64,000 nt of DNA from the NCBI GenBank assembly GCA_037783545.1, contig JBBELK010000109.1, forward strand, positions 434,001-498,000, read 5' to 3'. A program made the translations under genes and the position numbers. Source of the DNA: Henricia sp. BOLD:AAB3569. Its lineage: Eukaryota; Echinodermata; Asteroidea; Spinulosida; Echinasteridae. Of this stretch, positions 36,578 to 47,568 are shown in pieces; positions within the stretch are counted from its first letter, which is position 1, and the number at the start of each line of letters is the position of its first letter. The notes below the pieces were generated by a model, which was not told the origin of the DNA, did not search any database, and was given only the letters and a program-made list of their open reading frames with translations.

Positions 36578-37939
36578 AGGGACAGTGTCGTCAGTACAAG
36601 GATGAAGTTTTTGAAGTGAGCCCTCTTGCTGATTCTCAATTCTCCATTCCTATTTTTAGCAGCAACTGATGAACTTTTGACCTGGCCGACCGCACAAGTC
36701 ATGAACACCGCGCGCGCGCGCCTCTTGTCTGGCAGGCTAGGCATATGTTCATGTACGTAGACTAGACGTACATATACGTACGTACGGACGTGTACATGAC
36801 TTTTTGTACTATGTAGGCCTACATGTTGAAAAGTCAGATAAAGTGGCGTAAAACATTGTGAATATTTTTTTTTCGAAATCAGTATCGATTAAAATATCAC
36901 ATAAAATGGTCACAGAAAGCGACATGAACCACGATTTTCCAGTGTGACGGCAGGGTCCTGGTTGGCCTGGGGAGGTGCATAATTTATAACGGCTTTGCAT
37001 AACACAATCCACAAACTACTCAATGCAAATCTGTTTCTTCTTCGCTTTCATTTCATTTTGTCGTGATTATTTTGGTGAAGGGGTGGGGTGGTTCCTTGGA
37101 CATGACTTGGAAGCAGCCTCACGCAAATATCTCAATGTCTCAAGTTTGTTTACATATGGCGACTACCCACGTGCTCATGGCCCAATTTCATGGCGCTGTT
37201 TTATAGCACAAATATTTGGTTAGCACATAATTTGTTTGCCTTATTTTGCAAAAATGAGTTGTCAGCCAAAATCGTATTTGGTGTGTATTGACTGGTATTC
37301 TGAATACCAGTCTATACACATCAAATACGATTTTGGCTGCCATCCTATACCATTTCGGTTTTTAAAAACCACAGTCGCACTAAGTGCCCCATTCATTCGA
37401 TTTCACAAAGCACTAGTTTGTCCAGGTATTTTTTACCACAACGTCAAAACGGAAAAGTTCAGCAACCTTGGGGTGACGTGATTCACAAAGTTGATAAAAT
37501 TCCCCAAACGTTGATATAAAAAGCATGCCTATTGGACAATAAATTCTAACGACCATTTTTGCTTGAAAAAAATATATCTAATCAGTGTACACACTTTTTT
37601 ACATGTACTATAGTACAGTAGTGAAAAGCTACATGCACAGTACACAAAAATATGTATGCAGAGCTTTTGTCAATGTGTAACGAGCGCGCGCGCGTCTAGT
37701 CTGGCATATATCCGGAAATAAATAATCCGCACCGCCCACATAGACTTGTTCTAGTCTCACGTGTCATAATCAGCAGCGCAACATTTGCACGCACAACAGG
37801 TTTTCATAGAGTCCGTATAAGCCCAACAGTCGTACACTGGGGTAAAGTTTAATACGCAAGCAAAGTCGCAGTGCGCATGCGCTAAGGCTAAAATTCGGTC
37901 CGAATTTCAAAACGCGGTGAAGCTGACGACACTGTCCCT
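36578..37939. mobile_element. 1.36-kb TTAA-target (piggyBac-like) non-autonomous element
   Basis: Exact 17-bp inverted ends AGGGACAGTGTCGTCAG and CTGACGACACTGTCCCT are flanked by TTAA on both sides (36574-36577; 37940-37943). The interior has CpG-rich and AT-rich parts and the hairpin module at 37250-37676. No transposase. 37944-38640 holds a CG-rich hairpin (near 38263-38292) and nothing else recognised. Confidence 0.8.
37250..37676 (+). repeat. ~425-bp module with a 45-bp-arm hairpin, repeated at 39363-39782
   Basis: It starts with the foldback GCCAAAATCGTATTTG...CAAATACGATTTTGGC around ACTGGTATTCTGAATACCAG-type sequence. It continues to GCAGAGCTTTTGTCAATG. The second copy differs by small indels and substitutions. 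Confidence 0.85.
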
Positions 37940-38639
37940 TTAAAAGGTTATATAAACTGAGTAAAAAGTTGCCCTGTGGTCCTTAAAAGAATGTTAAATA
38001 TTAATATTTTATCTGGTTTAATTTTTTATTGTAATTCGACCCGTGTATCGAGTGTAGCATTAGCCGAAAGAAATAACCTAAAATTTAAGCGTTATTTTCT
38101 CAAACGGAAGGTTTACAAACCATGTACATACATGTACATGTAGGCCTACATCAAATTTTACGAAAATATGCTGGGATTTTAAGCACGAACTAACATTAAA
38201 TTCCATGGAAAGCTGTCGGTATCATCAACTTTGGATAAGTGCGCGCCACGCAATTTCGTTCGTGCGCGCGCAAGGACTTGCGCGCGCGCGACTTGCCTGA
38301 CAACCGCAAATTGCGCGAACGCGGTGAGAACAAAAAATAACGCACTCCGCTAATTTTGTGCACACTTAATGCACAATTTAGCGTGACTTTTCGCCATTTT
38401 CCTCCGGATTATGCAGTTTGCTGTTTTGTAGAGGATTTCAAAACCCAGCAATCCCAGAGATTAGGACACGTGGAATTTTGTTAGCACATTACGGGCTTCC
38501 AGCACAAGGTAGAAATATTGATTCTTTTCTTTACAAAAATTGTCCCCCTGTTTTTGGAACTTCATACCCTTGACTCCGTATCCCCGGGATCGAAATACCC
38601 ACTGGACCGCTGGACCGAGTCTAGTAATTTGAGCATCGG

Positions 38640-39362
38640 TCCAGTTTATTTATTCCATTTATTTACCCAGGGTGCGCCCAAACAGTTTACAAAAACTGGT
38701 TTCCATTGGGGCCCTGCAAACACACATAAAACAAATATACTAAATTGAACAACTTCACAATCACAAACAAACTGGAATAAGATACATTTGTACAACAACT
38801 ACAACATCAAAAAACTATGGTTACAGAAGAACAACATCACAACTAATTATTATACATGCATGTGACACTAAAATTTACGCTAATTACGGGAAGGGCGAAA
38901 AACCCGCAAAAACTCTTTTTAAGAGAAAAACAAATTTTAAAAATGGGAAAATTCCCCTCCTGCTCCAAAATTAAAGTTTGATTGTATGGCAACCAAGTCA
39001 TACGACTCCGTAAATTAGCATTTCTCACTTGAAGTTGATCATGTGAATATTATGTGTATGTTTGGCGAAGTGCCGATCTGAATGAGCTCAAAGAAGACAT
39101 AGTTATAAGGTGTGCATTAAGGCTGTTCCAAATTGCGGCGCCAGTTACAGCAAAACTTGAGGCGTAAGACCCCTTTCGTGCAAAGGAAATTTTCAGGTGT
39201 CTTTTCGGCAGATTGACGAGTTTCTCGAGTTTGTACGTACATGTAAGGTGTAAATAGACATGATAGACTTTTAAATACAAATATAGCTTTCTTGTATTTA
39301 ACTCTCTCTGGATAGGCAAGCCAGTCGAGCTTTTTAAACATGTCAGCTAATGGCGTTAGGAA
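38640..39362 (-). pseudogene. 3' end of a CR1/Jockey-like LINE
   Basis: The minus-strand frame at 39050-39210 encodes the C-terminus of a LINE RT ORF (FAVTGAAIWNSLNAH, then SLSSFRSALRQTY). A ~400-base 3' region follows, ending in an AT-rich tail near 38645 (TAAATAAATGGAATAAATAA). The part at 39190-39362 is duplicated at 39783-39955 on the other side of an inserted module. Confidence 0.7.
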
Positions 39363-39782
39363 ATGAGTTGTCAGCCAAAATCGTATTTGGTGTGTATTGA
39401 CTGGTATTCTGAATACCAGTCTATACACATCAAATACGATTTTGGCTGCCATCCTACCATTTCGGTTTTTAAAAACCACAGTCGCACTAAGTGCCCCATT
39501 CATTCGATTTCACAAAGCACTAGTTTGTCCAGGTATTTTTTACCACAACGTCAAAACGGAAAAGTTCAGCAACCTTGGGGTGACGTGATTCACAAAGTTG
39601 ATAAAATTCCCCAAACGTTGATATAATAAGGATACATATTGGACAATAAATTCTAACGACCATTTTTGCTTGAAAAAAATATATCTAATCAGTGTACACA
39701 CTTTTTTACATGTACTATAGTACAGTAGTGAAAAGCTACATGCACAGTACACAAAAATATGTATGCAGAGCTTTTGTCAATG
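39363..39782 (+). repeat. Second copy of the 37250 hairpin module, inserted in the LINE
   Basis: The module interrupts the LINE and is flanked by direct copies of the same ~170-bp LINE segment (39190-39362 and 39783-39955). That is far longer than any target-site duplication and implies repair- or recombination-based insertion. Confidence 0.75.
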
Positions 39783-40383
39783 TTTTCAAGTGTCTTTTCG
39801 GCAGATTGACGAGTTTCTCGAGTTTGTACGTACATGTGTAAATAGACATGATAGACTTTTAAAGACAAATATAGCTTTCTTGTATTTAACTCTCTCTGGA
39901 TAGGCAAGCCAGTCGAGCTTTTTAAACATGTCAGCTAATGGCGTTAGGAAATCGCATTTCTGTATTATTCTGGCTGCACGTTTGAGGCATTTGTTCAAGA
40001 CAGTGTTATGAGATGTGTAATAATGGTCACCCCATACTGTGCAACAATAATCTAGACTAGGCATGACTAAACTTAACATAAGGGTGCTTTTGAGTTACAC
40101 AGTCGCGAATTATTTTGAACATACATGTAGCTAATTTCAAGAAAAATTCTTTTGAACATACATGTAGCTAATTTCAAGAAAACTGCCTCTTTACATATTC
40201 GACATGTTGGTTCCAACTTAAGGTTTCGTCAATAATAACACCCAAGCATTTAAACGATTTAACGTTATGCACTTGATCATTATTAATGTGAACTTTGAGC
40301 CAATTAGCATACATTTAGTTTTACTGGCATTAATTTTGATTTTATTTTTAACAGACCACAGATGAATCATGTCTAATGACTTG
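39783..40383 (-). pseudogene. LINE RT, C-terminal part
   Basis: The minus-strand translation gives thumb and connection features: KTKCMLIGSK (frame-shifted), MPSLDYCCTVWG, LNKCLKRAARIIQKC, LDWLAYPERVKYKKA. Frameshifts occur around 40080-40300. The break at 40383 is the insertion point of the next element; the ORF resumes at 41661. Confidence 0.75.
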
Positions 40384-41660
40384 CAGGGCATAATTTATCC
40401 GGTATCGCATCGCAATTTGCGATGCATTTGACCCTCCATAGCGATGCAATTTTGTCCTTGTGTAGCAATGATTGCGATGCATTAATTATAATAAAACATC
40501 AGACGAGTATATGTTTGAACTTCGTAATAAACCAATTCGTAATAAACCCAATTTGGCGAGCGCGAACGTTTGAAAAATAGTTCTATGAAAATTACGAACG
40601 TCGAAATGTTTTGGGCGCCATTTTGAATAGCGATCACACGCGCGCTGGTTTCCATACACATACCAGTATATCAATCAACACGCTGGTGCCCTGCAATAGT
40701 AGTATCGATACTGTACTAACCGAAAAACTTGTTTATGACATATACCTGGTTCCCAGACGTTTTCAAGCATATTATACCAACATAAGTACATGATAATAAA
40801 ATATCGATTCCCGTATTTTTCGATGTTTCGGTTACTTTGCAATAAAATCAACAAAAGTACATGACAAAAAGTATCGATCTCAATCAACCATTTCGCCACG
40901 TGCAACACACGGCCACAGTTCCAACGAAGTTTGTGTGCAATATACGTGCATACTAGCAATACACGCATCTGGTATCCGACTGCGGCCCCAGACTGGCTCG
41001 GCCCCAAACTCGGCCCCAGACCAACTCAGCCCCCATTGCCTTGTGTACAAACTCGGCCCCAGACTGACTCGGCCCCAATTGCCTTGTGTACAAACTCGGC
41101 CCCAGACCAACTCGGCCCCCATTGCCTTGTGTACAAACTCGGCCCCAGACCAACTCGGCCCCCATTGCCTTGTGTACAAACTCGGCCCCAGACTGACTCG
41201 GCCCTAATTGCCTTGTGTACAAACAAGTTGAAAAAATAAAAATGCTGGCGCCCATCTCTTTTTCCTAATTATTTTATTTTTCTCTGTACAGCGTTGATCT
41301 CAATCCGAATTACGTGAATTCGGTTGTCAAAACAAATATTAAGGCGAAAATTTTGAAATTCGTAACTTTCAAGAGCAATTTCGTATTTTCGTAATTTATT
41401 AATAAATTCGTAATAACTACGTAATAGTTGGCAGCTATGAAAAAGTATCGTGTCATTTGTGACACAAAAGACACCGGTCTGATTCTGAATAAGTGCTCTT
41501 TTCTCATTAATTTAACATTTCTATGATGATGGTTAGTAGTAGGCCTACTAGTAGTACACAACATTTCAAAACTGCTACACAAACTTTCCAAACTGCTACA
41601 CAAAATCAAAAGTGTATAGCAAAATTGCTATACATTTTTTTTGCTGTAAATTATGCCCTG
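40384..41660. mobile_element. 1.28-kb TIR element inserted in the LINE, 6-bp duplication
   Basis: Exact 14-bp ends CAGGGCATAATTTA and TAAATTATGCCCTG are flanked by GACTTG on both sides (40378-40383; 41661-41666), so the LINE was continuous before insertion. Each end is followed by a small hairpin (GCATCGCAATTTGCGATGC; GTATAGCAATTTTGCTATAC inverted). A 6-bp duplication is unusual for hAT and occurs in IS3EU or Dada; class unresolved. No transposase is encoded. Confidence 0.8.
40985..41225 (+). repeat. 43-bp minisatellite, about 5-6 copies
   Basis: GTGTACAAACTCGG recurs exactly every 43 bp (41043, 41086, 41129, 41172, 41215 by the GTGTA anchor). Each unit has CTCGGCCCCAGAC and CAATTGCC or CATTGCC variants. 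Open frames of ~100 aa on both strands are repeat artefacts. Confidence 0.9.
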
Positions 41661-42245
41661 GACTTGTTAAGGCTAGTTTCAATTTCGACAATGCTTTCGG
41701 AACTGCAAGTTAGTGTAGAGTCATCGGCATACATATCGGATACATAAAGAGGCAGGTCATGAGAAACAATAATGGGCCCAGAATTGATCCTTGTGGTACA
41801 CCGACACTTATAGGCAAGGATTTTGATATATCAAAATATGTTTACTAATATTAACGGTTTGACTGCGACCACTGAGATAGGACTTAAACCAGTTTATTAC
41901 CGAAATCGACATGTTCAGCTTTTCTAGTTTTTCTAAAAGAATTTTATGGTCAACGCAGTCAAATGCCTTACTGAAATCTATGAAAACTGTTCCGGTCATT
42001 CTCCCGTGATCCATAGCTTGAAGACACTCGTTTGTTAAATACATGTACATGTACTTTCTGTTGAGTGCAAAGGCCGAAATCCAGATTGACAAACAGGAAT
42101 GAAATTATTTTCATCAAGGTACGAGTACAGGTTCGAGTGTATCCATCTTTCTAGGATTTTAGAGATAATCGGCAAGATTGATATACATGTAGGTCGGTAA
42201 TTACATGCGTTGCACTTATCGCCTCCTTTACAAAAGTACTTTCTG
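41661..42245 (-). pseudogene. LINE reverse transcriptase, fingers and palm
   Basis: The minus-strand translation shows the ordered RT blocks: NYRPTCISILPIISKILERW, QSGFRPLHST, VFIDFSKAFDCVDH, SVGVPQGSILGP and YADD (codons at 41731-41720). YADD is the metal-binding catalytic motif. The blocks lie in different frames, so the gene is dead. The homology stops near 42245 at the GGDKC block, a 5' truncation typical of LINE copies. Confidence 0.8.
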
Positions 42246-42300
42246 TGCTTCACTAGACCAACAGTCCAGTGCTTTTTGCATCTTTTCTTGACAAATTTAA

Positions 42301-42416
42301 ACAAAAAATGTATTCGTCTGGCTATAGGTCTAGTGAAAATGTCTTTGGTCTGGTAAAACCTACGAGTCCGTACTAACCAGTGGTCCAGTACATTTTAACC
42401 CGAAATTCGAGCCCTG
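42301..42416 (-). repeat. Terminal fragment of a DNA-transposon-like repeat
   Basis: On the minus strand it begins CAGGGCTCGAATTTCGGG, an end type common among hAT-like elements. It contains TACTGGACCACTGG and runs into the LINE break. No partner end was found. Confidence 0.35.
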
Positions 42417-42420
42417 TATC

Positions 42421-42929
42421 CATATGGGCAATTCCATGCAAACAGGGACATGGCCCCAAAAAATTAAATTCACTTATCTCTAAAAGTAATGGACCTATAG
42501 AGATAAACTTTACATAATTTTAAAGCTCTTGAAATAGCCTTTATTTTATAAAATAACATCAAAATTGTATCTCGTACCACAAACAAGTTATGTAAATTTA
42601 TAACCTTTGACCTTGATTTGCAAAAATGCGTATTTTTCTTCAGTATGGTAGGCATCTAGTACATATTTGGTTTGAGGAAACTTTTCAATTGAAACCAATT
42701 TTTGGCATGTCCATTTCACGAAATGCGAGTGACGGTTTTGTCAAACAGTGTTATGCTCCTATTTAGTATCGTTTAGTTTTCTTAATACCATTGGGTTAAT
42801 GCCTTATATATTGAGTTTTGCCATACCAAAAATAAAAGAGCAATTCCCTGTATTTTAAAAACTACATCATTAAGATTGTAAAAATGTGCAAAAAAGTGAA
42901 ATGCGAGTGACGCTGGAATGGCCCATATG
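42421..42929. mobile_element. ~510-bp inverted-repeat element
   Basis: The ends CATATGGGCAATTCCA and TGGAATGGCCCATATG pair with one mismatch. The subterminal GAAATGCGAGTGACG occurs twice (42719, 42898). No coding sequence. 42930-44364 holds only a 43600 TTAA-AGGGGCACTG end without a partner and a small hairpin near 43887. Confidence 0.6.
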
Positions 42930-44364
42930 TATGCGGTACGGAGTCCAACCTGGGCTAAGCTGAGGTAACCCACAGATATCTATTAACAACAAAATAGAAA
43001 ACGACTGTGTTATTGAATGGCACATCACCGTAACCATCCTGAGATCTCAGGGAATTTCCACTATGCGAAGCAACGTGACAATACCCTGAGGAAATACACG
43101 CAAATCTGTGGAGCGAGCCGGCTGTTGTCTTGAGCCAACTCACGCCCGAATCATTTTGATGTAATTTAATCAATTCGGTCATGTTATGCCGAAAAGAAAC
43201 AATTTCTATACTTTCCAGAAATTGTATTGGGTTCCGTTCCTTATGACTGTCCCATTCCTACCAAACTTTCAAACGACGAACCTTATTTACTCCGCAGTTG
43301 TTCATAATAATAACAGGGATGCATGCTGACGAATGTAATGGAACGGATTCCCCAGTATGCTTTAAATAGCAGCCAATCGCCGACGCGGACAACGGCCAGC
43401 ATTACCGAGTACATGTATCACGTGCATGCACGGTGTTTACAATCTGCGCGCGTTACATTTGAATGCCTGCAATCGTGCTACAATGCACTGCAAGCGTCCT
43501 GATTGATTCAGCAGAGGCGACAAGATTTCTGTCGCTAGTCCCACCGCCAAATGGGGCCTTTTTCAACAGGGCCACTGTACGCAGGAGTTAGGGAGTGCGT
43601 TAAAGGGGCACTGTTGCAAGAGGATGCACCGTAACCGGCTTCGGGCGGTTCCGAACGTGTGCGCGTGCGTAATATTAAATATTTATGTTATCTTTGACCA
43701 TCTTGTTTTTGACCAGTGTGGCGCGAATTCCGGGCTTATTATGCTGAAAATATACTTTAAACTTGTAACCATGGAGCTATAAAGGTGATGTACATGTAGT
43801 TTGAATATTGTATCTAATTGAAGCAATCTCTTGACAGAATAGAATCTGCCGCGATAATGCAAGGTTTATTGAAGACAATTTCGACCGTCGTCACGACGGT
43901 ATGGACTCCTTATCGCATACACCCTAGCGGACGGAGTCCGGGATATGAAGTTCCAAAAACATGGCACAAACTTTATAAGAAAGGTTTTCAAACGGTCTAC
44001 CTTGTGCTGGAAGCCAATGTGCAGACAAGGTTCCGTGTGTCCTAATCTCTGGCATTGACGGGTTTAGAAATACCCTACACGTACATCACCAAACTACTAA
44101 AATCCGGAGGAAAATGGCAAAAAGTCACGCTAAATTGTGCACAGAAATACGTATACAGCTTATACTAGTGCTCAACCAAGTTCGTTCATCCTTCTGGTGT
44201 ACGCGTACGCGTGCCTTAATACAGCGCGCACGTCGCGAATGGGGCTTTGCGTACACTACCCCTAATCGCGTGTGCGCATCGCGCGTATCCAAACTTGAGG
44301 ACGCGACGCGAGTCACGCGACAGCAGCTTTCATCTGTGCGCATGCGCCAAAACCCATGTAGAAG

Positions 44365-44525
44365 TGCCCAAAACAATGCAAATCACGGTGCCCAAAATCA
44401 TGCTTGCAAATGAGTTGGCTTAAACCAGGCAAATATGCAAATGGTGCCCAAAACTATGCAAATACTTATGCAAATGTGCCCAAAAGTATGAAGGCCTAAA
44501 TGAGGGTGCCCAAAACTATGCTAAT
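44365..44525 (+). promoter_or_regulatory. Cluster of POU octamer motifs in a TGCCCAAAA repeat
   Basis: ATGCAAAT is exact at 44376-44383, 44435-44442, 44456-44463 and 44468-44475, with near matches at 44404 (TTGCAAAT) and 44518 (ATGCTAAT). TGCCCAAAA occurs at 44365, 44389, 44445, 44477 and 44507. It is either a degenerate ~30-bp minisatellite or a real octamer enhancer; no adjacent gene start supports the second. Confidence 0.4.
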
Positions 44526-44576
44526 GAGAAGGCGCGGTTATGCGCGTACGGCCTCCGTATCCTATCTTGTTGTTAA

Positions 44577-44903
44577 AGGAACACACCGGCTTTGTTGGGC
44601 TATTTTGGGCTCGAAATACAATGTAGACCCATACATTATTCTGAAGCGCCTTCGACAGTAAATTAGATATATCCTGAAAAGACGCTGTCAAATTTGGCAG
44701 TTTTTAAGCACTTTTGAAAAATTCAAGGTCACGTGACTTTTCGGAACCAAATTCTGGTTCCGAAAAGTCACATGGTTAGTTTAGTTGTATTTCCAGCCGT
44801 ATAAAAGTTTGTTACTGCAGAACTGCACCAAATGTTCTCTGATTTCCCCCCAATATTTATAAGTAATTGACAAAAGAGAGACTATTTATACAGGTAGGCC
44901 TAT
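44577..44903. mobile_element. Truncated relative of the AGGAACAC... TTAA element
   Basis: TTAA (44573-44576) is followed by AGGAACACACCGGCTTTG, similar to the end at 47569. Inside is a hairpin (GACTTTTCGGAACCA / TGGTTCCGAAAAGTC, 44736-44772) placed like the hairpin of the 47569 element, then GTATTTCCAGCCG. No right end is seen before the next element begins. Confidence 0.45.
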
Positions 44904-46061
44904 CCCTTACCAAAATTTCCAATTCATTCCAATTGGAAATCCAATTGGAATGAATTGGGTTTAATTGGTTTTAAGTTGGTTTCAGTTGGTTTGAATTGGA
45001 GTGCTCAGTTCCAATTGGAAAAAAATCACTGACCAACTCAATTCTTCTGGAAACCCAATTGGTCTGAATTGGTGTTTAATTGGTTTTAGTTGGAAACTGT
45101 TGGAATTGGGTTTTACCAATTGGAATCCCGTCTATCGTTCCATTTCCAATTGGAATCATAGCAAGTCATTTCATTCCCAATTGGAATCTCCTCAAATGGT
45201 TTCATTCCCAATTGGAATCTCGTCAAATGGTTTCATTCCCAATTGGAATCTCGTCAAATATGGTTTCATTCCCAATTGGAATCTCGTCAAATGGTTTCAT
45301 TTCCAATTGGAATTCCATCTATCATTTCATTTCCAATTGGAAGTTGCAATTGGAAGTTGCAATTGGAAGTTGCAATTGGAAGTTGCAATTGGAAGTTGCA
45401 AATGGAAGCTGCAATTGGAAGCTGCAATTGGAAGCTGCAAAACCAATTGCAACTTCCAATTGGTAATGAATTGGAAATGTTGGTTAAAAATGCAATGCAT
45501 TGTGGGATTCATGTAACTGAACAGATTTACTGTGTAAAAAAAGTAAATTGCTTCAGTTTTGGCAGTTGTTTTGATTTTTGTAAATGGGTTGTTACTTTGA
45601 TAATAGGCAAATTGGCAATTGTCGGGAATGAACAAACTCAAAGTGGCGAGAGATTAAAATTAAATTAGTTAATTTTAGTTAATCGGTTAGTAGGTGTGTG
45701 CCAACCATGGGTTACAGGGTGCAGGTTTTTGTGGAGCATAAATAGAAGTCGCGCATAAAGATAATGTATGAGTAGTGTATAAGTAGTGTATCAGTAGTGT
45801 ATGATGTGTATCAGTGGTTTATCAGTAGTGTATGAGTAATGTATAAGTAATGTATGAATATGTAATATAAGTAATGTATACGACCTAAATAAGACATCTT
45901 TTTCCCAATTGGTTCCAATTGGTTTTTTTCCAATTGGTTTTTTCCAATTGGTTCCAATTGGTTTTTTTCCAATTGGTTCCAATTGGTTAGTGCCAAAACT
46001 CAATTGGTAAAATTCCCAATTGGTTCCAATTGGAAATTCCAATTGGAAATTTTGGTAAGGG
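44904..46061. mobile_element. TIR element composed of CCAATTGG motifs
   Basis: The inverted ends CCCTTACCAAAATTTCCAAT and ATTGGAAATTTTGGTAAGGG are exact and flanked by AT on both sides. The interior is dominated by CCAATTGG palindromes: a ~31-bp repeat (TTTCATTCCCAATTGGAATC type) at about 45171-45337, a 13-bp repeat (ATTGGAAGTTGCA) at about 45333-45440, and TTGGTTCCAATTGG units at 45905-46045. A GTATRAGTA-type microsatellite lies at 45764-45882. The long translations (for example NWKLQLEVA) are repeat artefacts. Confidence 0.8.
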
Positions 46062-46258
46062 ATGAAACAAAGTTAAACATAAACTTTAGAACATAGGCCT
46101 ATAATTGTTTGTTTCGAGAGTCCGGAGAACGGGAGCGAGCGCGTGCTACGGCAGGCTACCGTTGAGTGTAGGATATTTGCCCCGCGCAGCACGGCAAATA
46201 GCCTGAGTGCACACACACACGGGCGTGTTGCTTCGGTGTACGTTCGTGAAGAAAAAAC

Positions 46259-46417
46259 ATGATGCCAACTCCTCAAAAGAAAACGGAAATTCATATTCGG
46301 TCGTCCGGGCTGTCCAGTGAAATCGTGAGCAGAAAATTGGAGATATCCCGAGCAGGAGAAGAGCGAATCGTTTGTGACAAAGTCGTGAGGCTCGCGCGTA
46401 GTTGCAACGGCTGGTAA
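46259..46417 (+). CDS. Small open frame, possible 5' exon, unrecognised
   Basis: This 52-codon frame begins with two ATGs in a CpG-rich region. It encodes a basic peptide with an HTH-like spacing (SGLSSEIVSRKLEISRAGEE). A donor-like CTG|GTAAAG overlaps its stop, so it could be a first exon truncated at 46413 or a remnant of a transposase DNA-binding domain. There is no homology I recognise with confidence and no second exon is identified. 46418-46993 shows nothing else supportable. Confidence 0.2.
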   Translation: MMPTPQKKTEIHIRSSGLSSEIVSRKLEISRAGEERIVCDKVVRLARSCNGW

Positions 46418-47497
46418 AGCATAAACCCGTCTTTTGACCGTTTTTGTTAATTTTGCACTTCTTTAGTAAATTACGGGATATTTTGATGATCTTTTTTCAC
46501 AACGACCATCAAAAAAGTATTGTCAATGCTGCTACATCACTAAATCATGTAAACAGTAGGCCGGTGTGTACCTTTAACCATATATCTGTGAGGTTTAAAC
46601 CTCAGCTAGAGTGCCTCCACCAAGTTTGGTACAATTCTGGAAAGTACATGTACCTGTATGTAACTATCGCCAAACCTTTCACAAGATGATATTAAATGGT
46701 GTCAAAGATGGAAGATTTGATCCTCTGCCGTCTGCGCCGCGGAGTCATTTTGAACTGGACGTAAAGTTAAGTTCTTCACCAGCAATCAGACTATTTGGCC
46801 AAGCAATATTTCACAGAAAATGAAAAACAAGCTGTCTTGCGTGCAGCACAAGGGGATTTCCCGAAAATGGGCGCGACGACGCGACGCCGCATGATGAGAA
46901 ATTTCACTTGAGTATGGTGTTCTAAAGCAAACATGTCGCGTGATTTTTAAGAACATGAACAACATTATTATTATTTCTTTCTGGTATTCATACTGTGACA
47001 AAAATGACCTTTAGCTTTGATAATTATGTGCCCCCGTACTTTTTCTTCTGAAACTAAGATAGACTGGTTTTGGAAATGAGCTTTGTTTTTAAAAGGACAC
47101 AACAGATGAGAAATTAACGTTATAGAACCATTGAATTGATAGTCGATTACCGATTTTATTCAAGCACTTAAACACTGTTTATTGAACCTTAATGACTCAC
47201 CTGATATTCTAAGCATTTAATAGAACAGTTCTCTGATGATATTTGAATTAACTTGGATGCCTGAACTTAATATTGACCCTTGTAATACTCTTGTTTTTAA
47301 CAGATGATTTTGAAGACTACGTGAGGTAAAAAGAGGTACTGTGTATTGTTTTAGCATTCAGCATAATGGCTGCATGTACACGCACAGAGCACTGTGTGTA
47401 TTGTTTATGCACTACTGAATGGCATGTAATTTTACTGTGTAGTACATAGAGCGCGTGTGTACGTGACTAAATTAACATACTCACGGCGCGCAACCCG

Positions 47498-47546
47498 CCA
47501 ATCAGCGTGCGTTTAGCCGAGCTAGACCTGCCAGAAATCTATAAAA
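47498..47546 (+). promoter_or_regulatory. LTR core promoter (CCAAT and TATA boxes)
   Basis: CCAATCAG at 47498-47505 and TATAAAA at 47540-47546 are conserved at the matching place in the 3' LTR (TATAAAA 57332-57338). Transcription would be expected to start ~25-30 bp after the TATA box, inside the sequence displaced by the insertion at 47569. Confidence 0.65.
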
Positions 47547-47568
47547 GGAGCAGTGGTAGAGTGATTAA

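Noticed and set aside
40880-41255. Frames of ~100 aa on both strands
   Set aside because: Explained by the 43-bp minisatellite.
43600-44576. A TTAA element running from 43600 to 44576
   Set aside because: The two ends (AGGGGCACTG and AGGAACACAC) are both left-type and do not form an inverted pair.
40985-45440. CRISPR array
   Set aside because: Repeats are directly adjacent without unique spacers, in a eukaryotic context.
45001-45668. Up to 171-aa frames rich in LQLEVAIGS and SFPIGI
   Set aside because: Direct translation of CCAATTGG tandem repeats.
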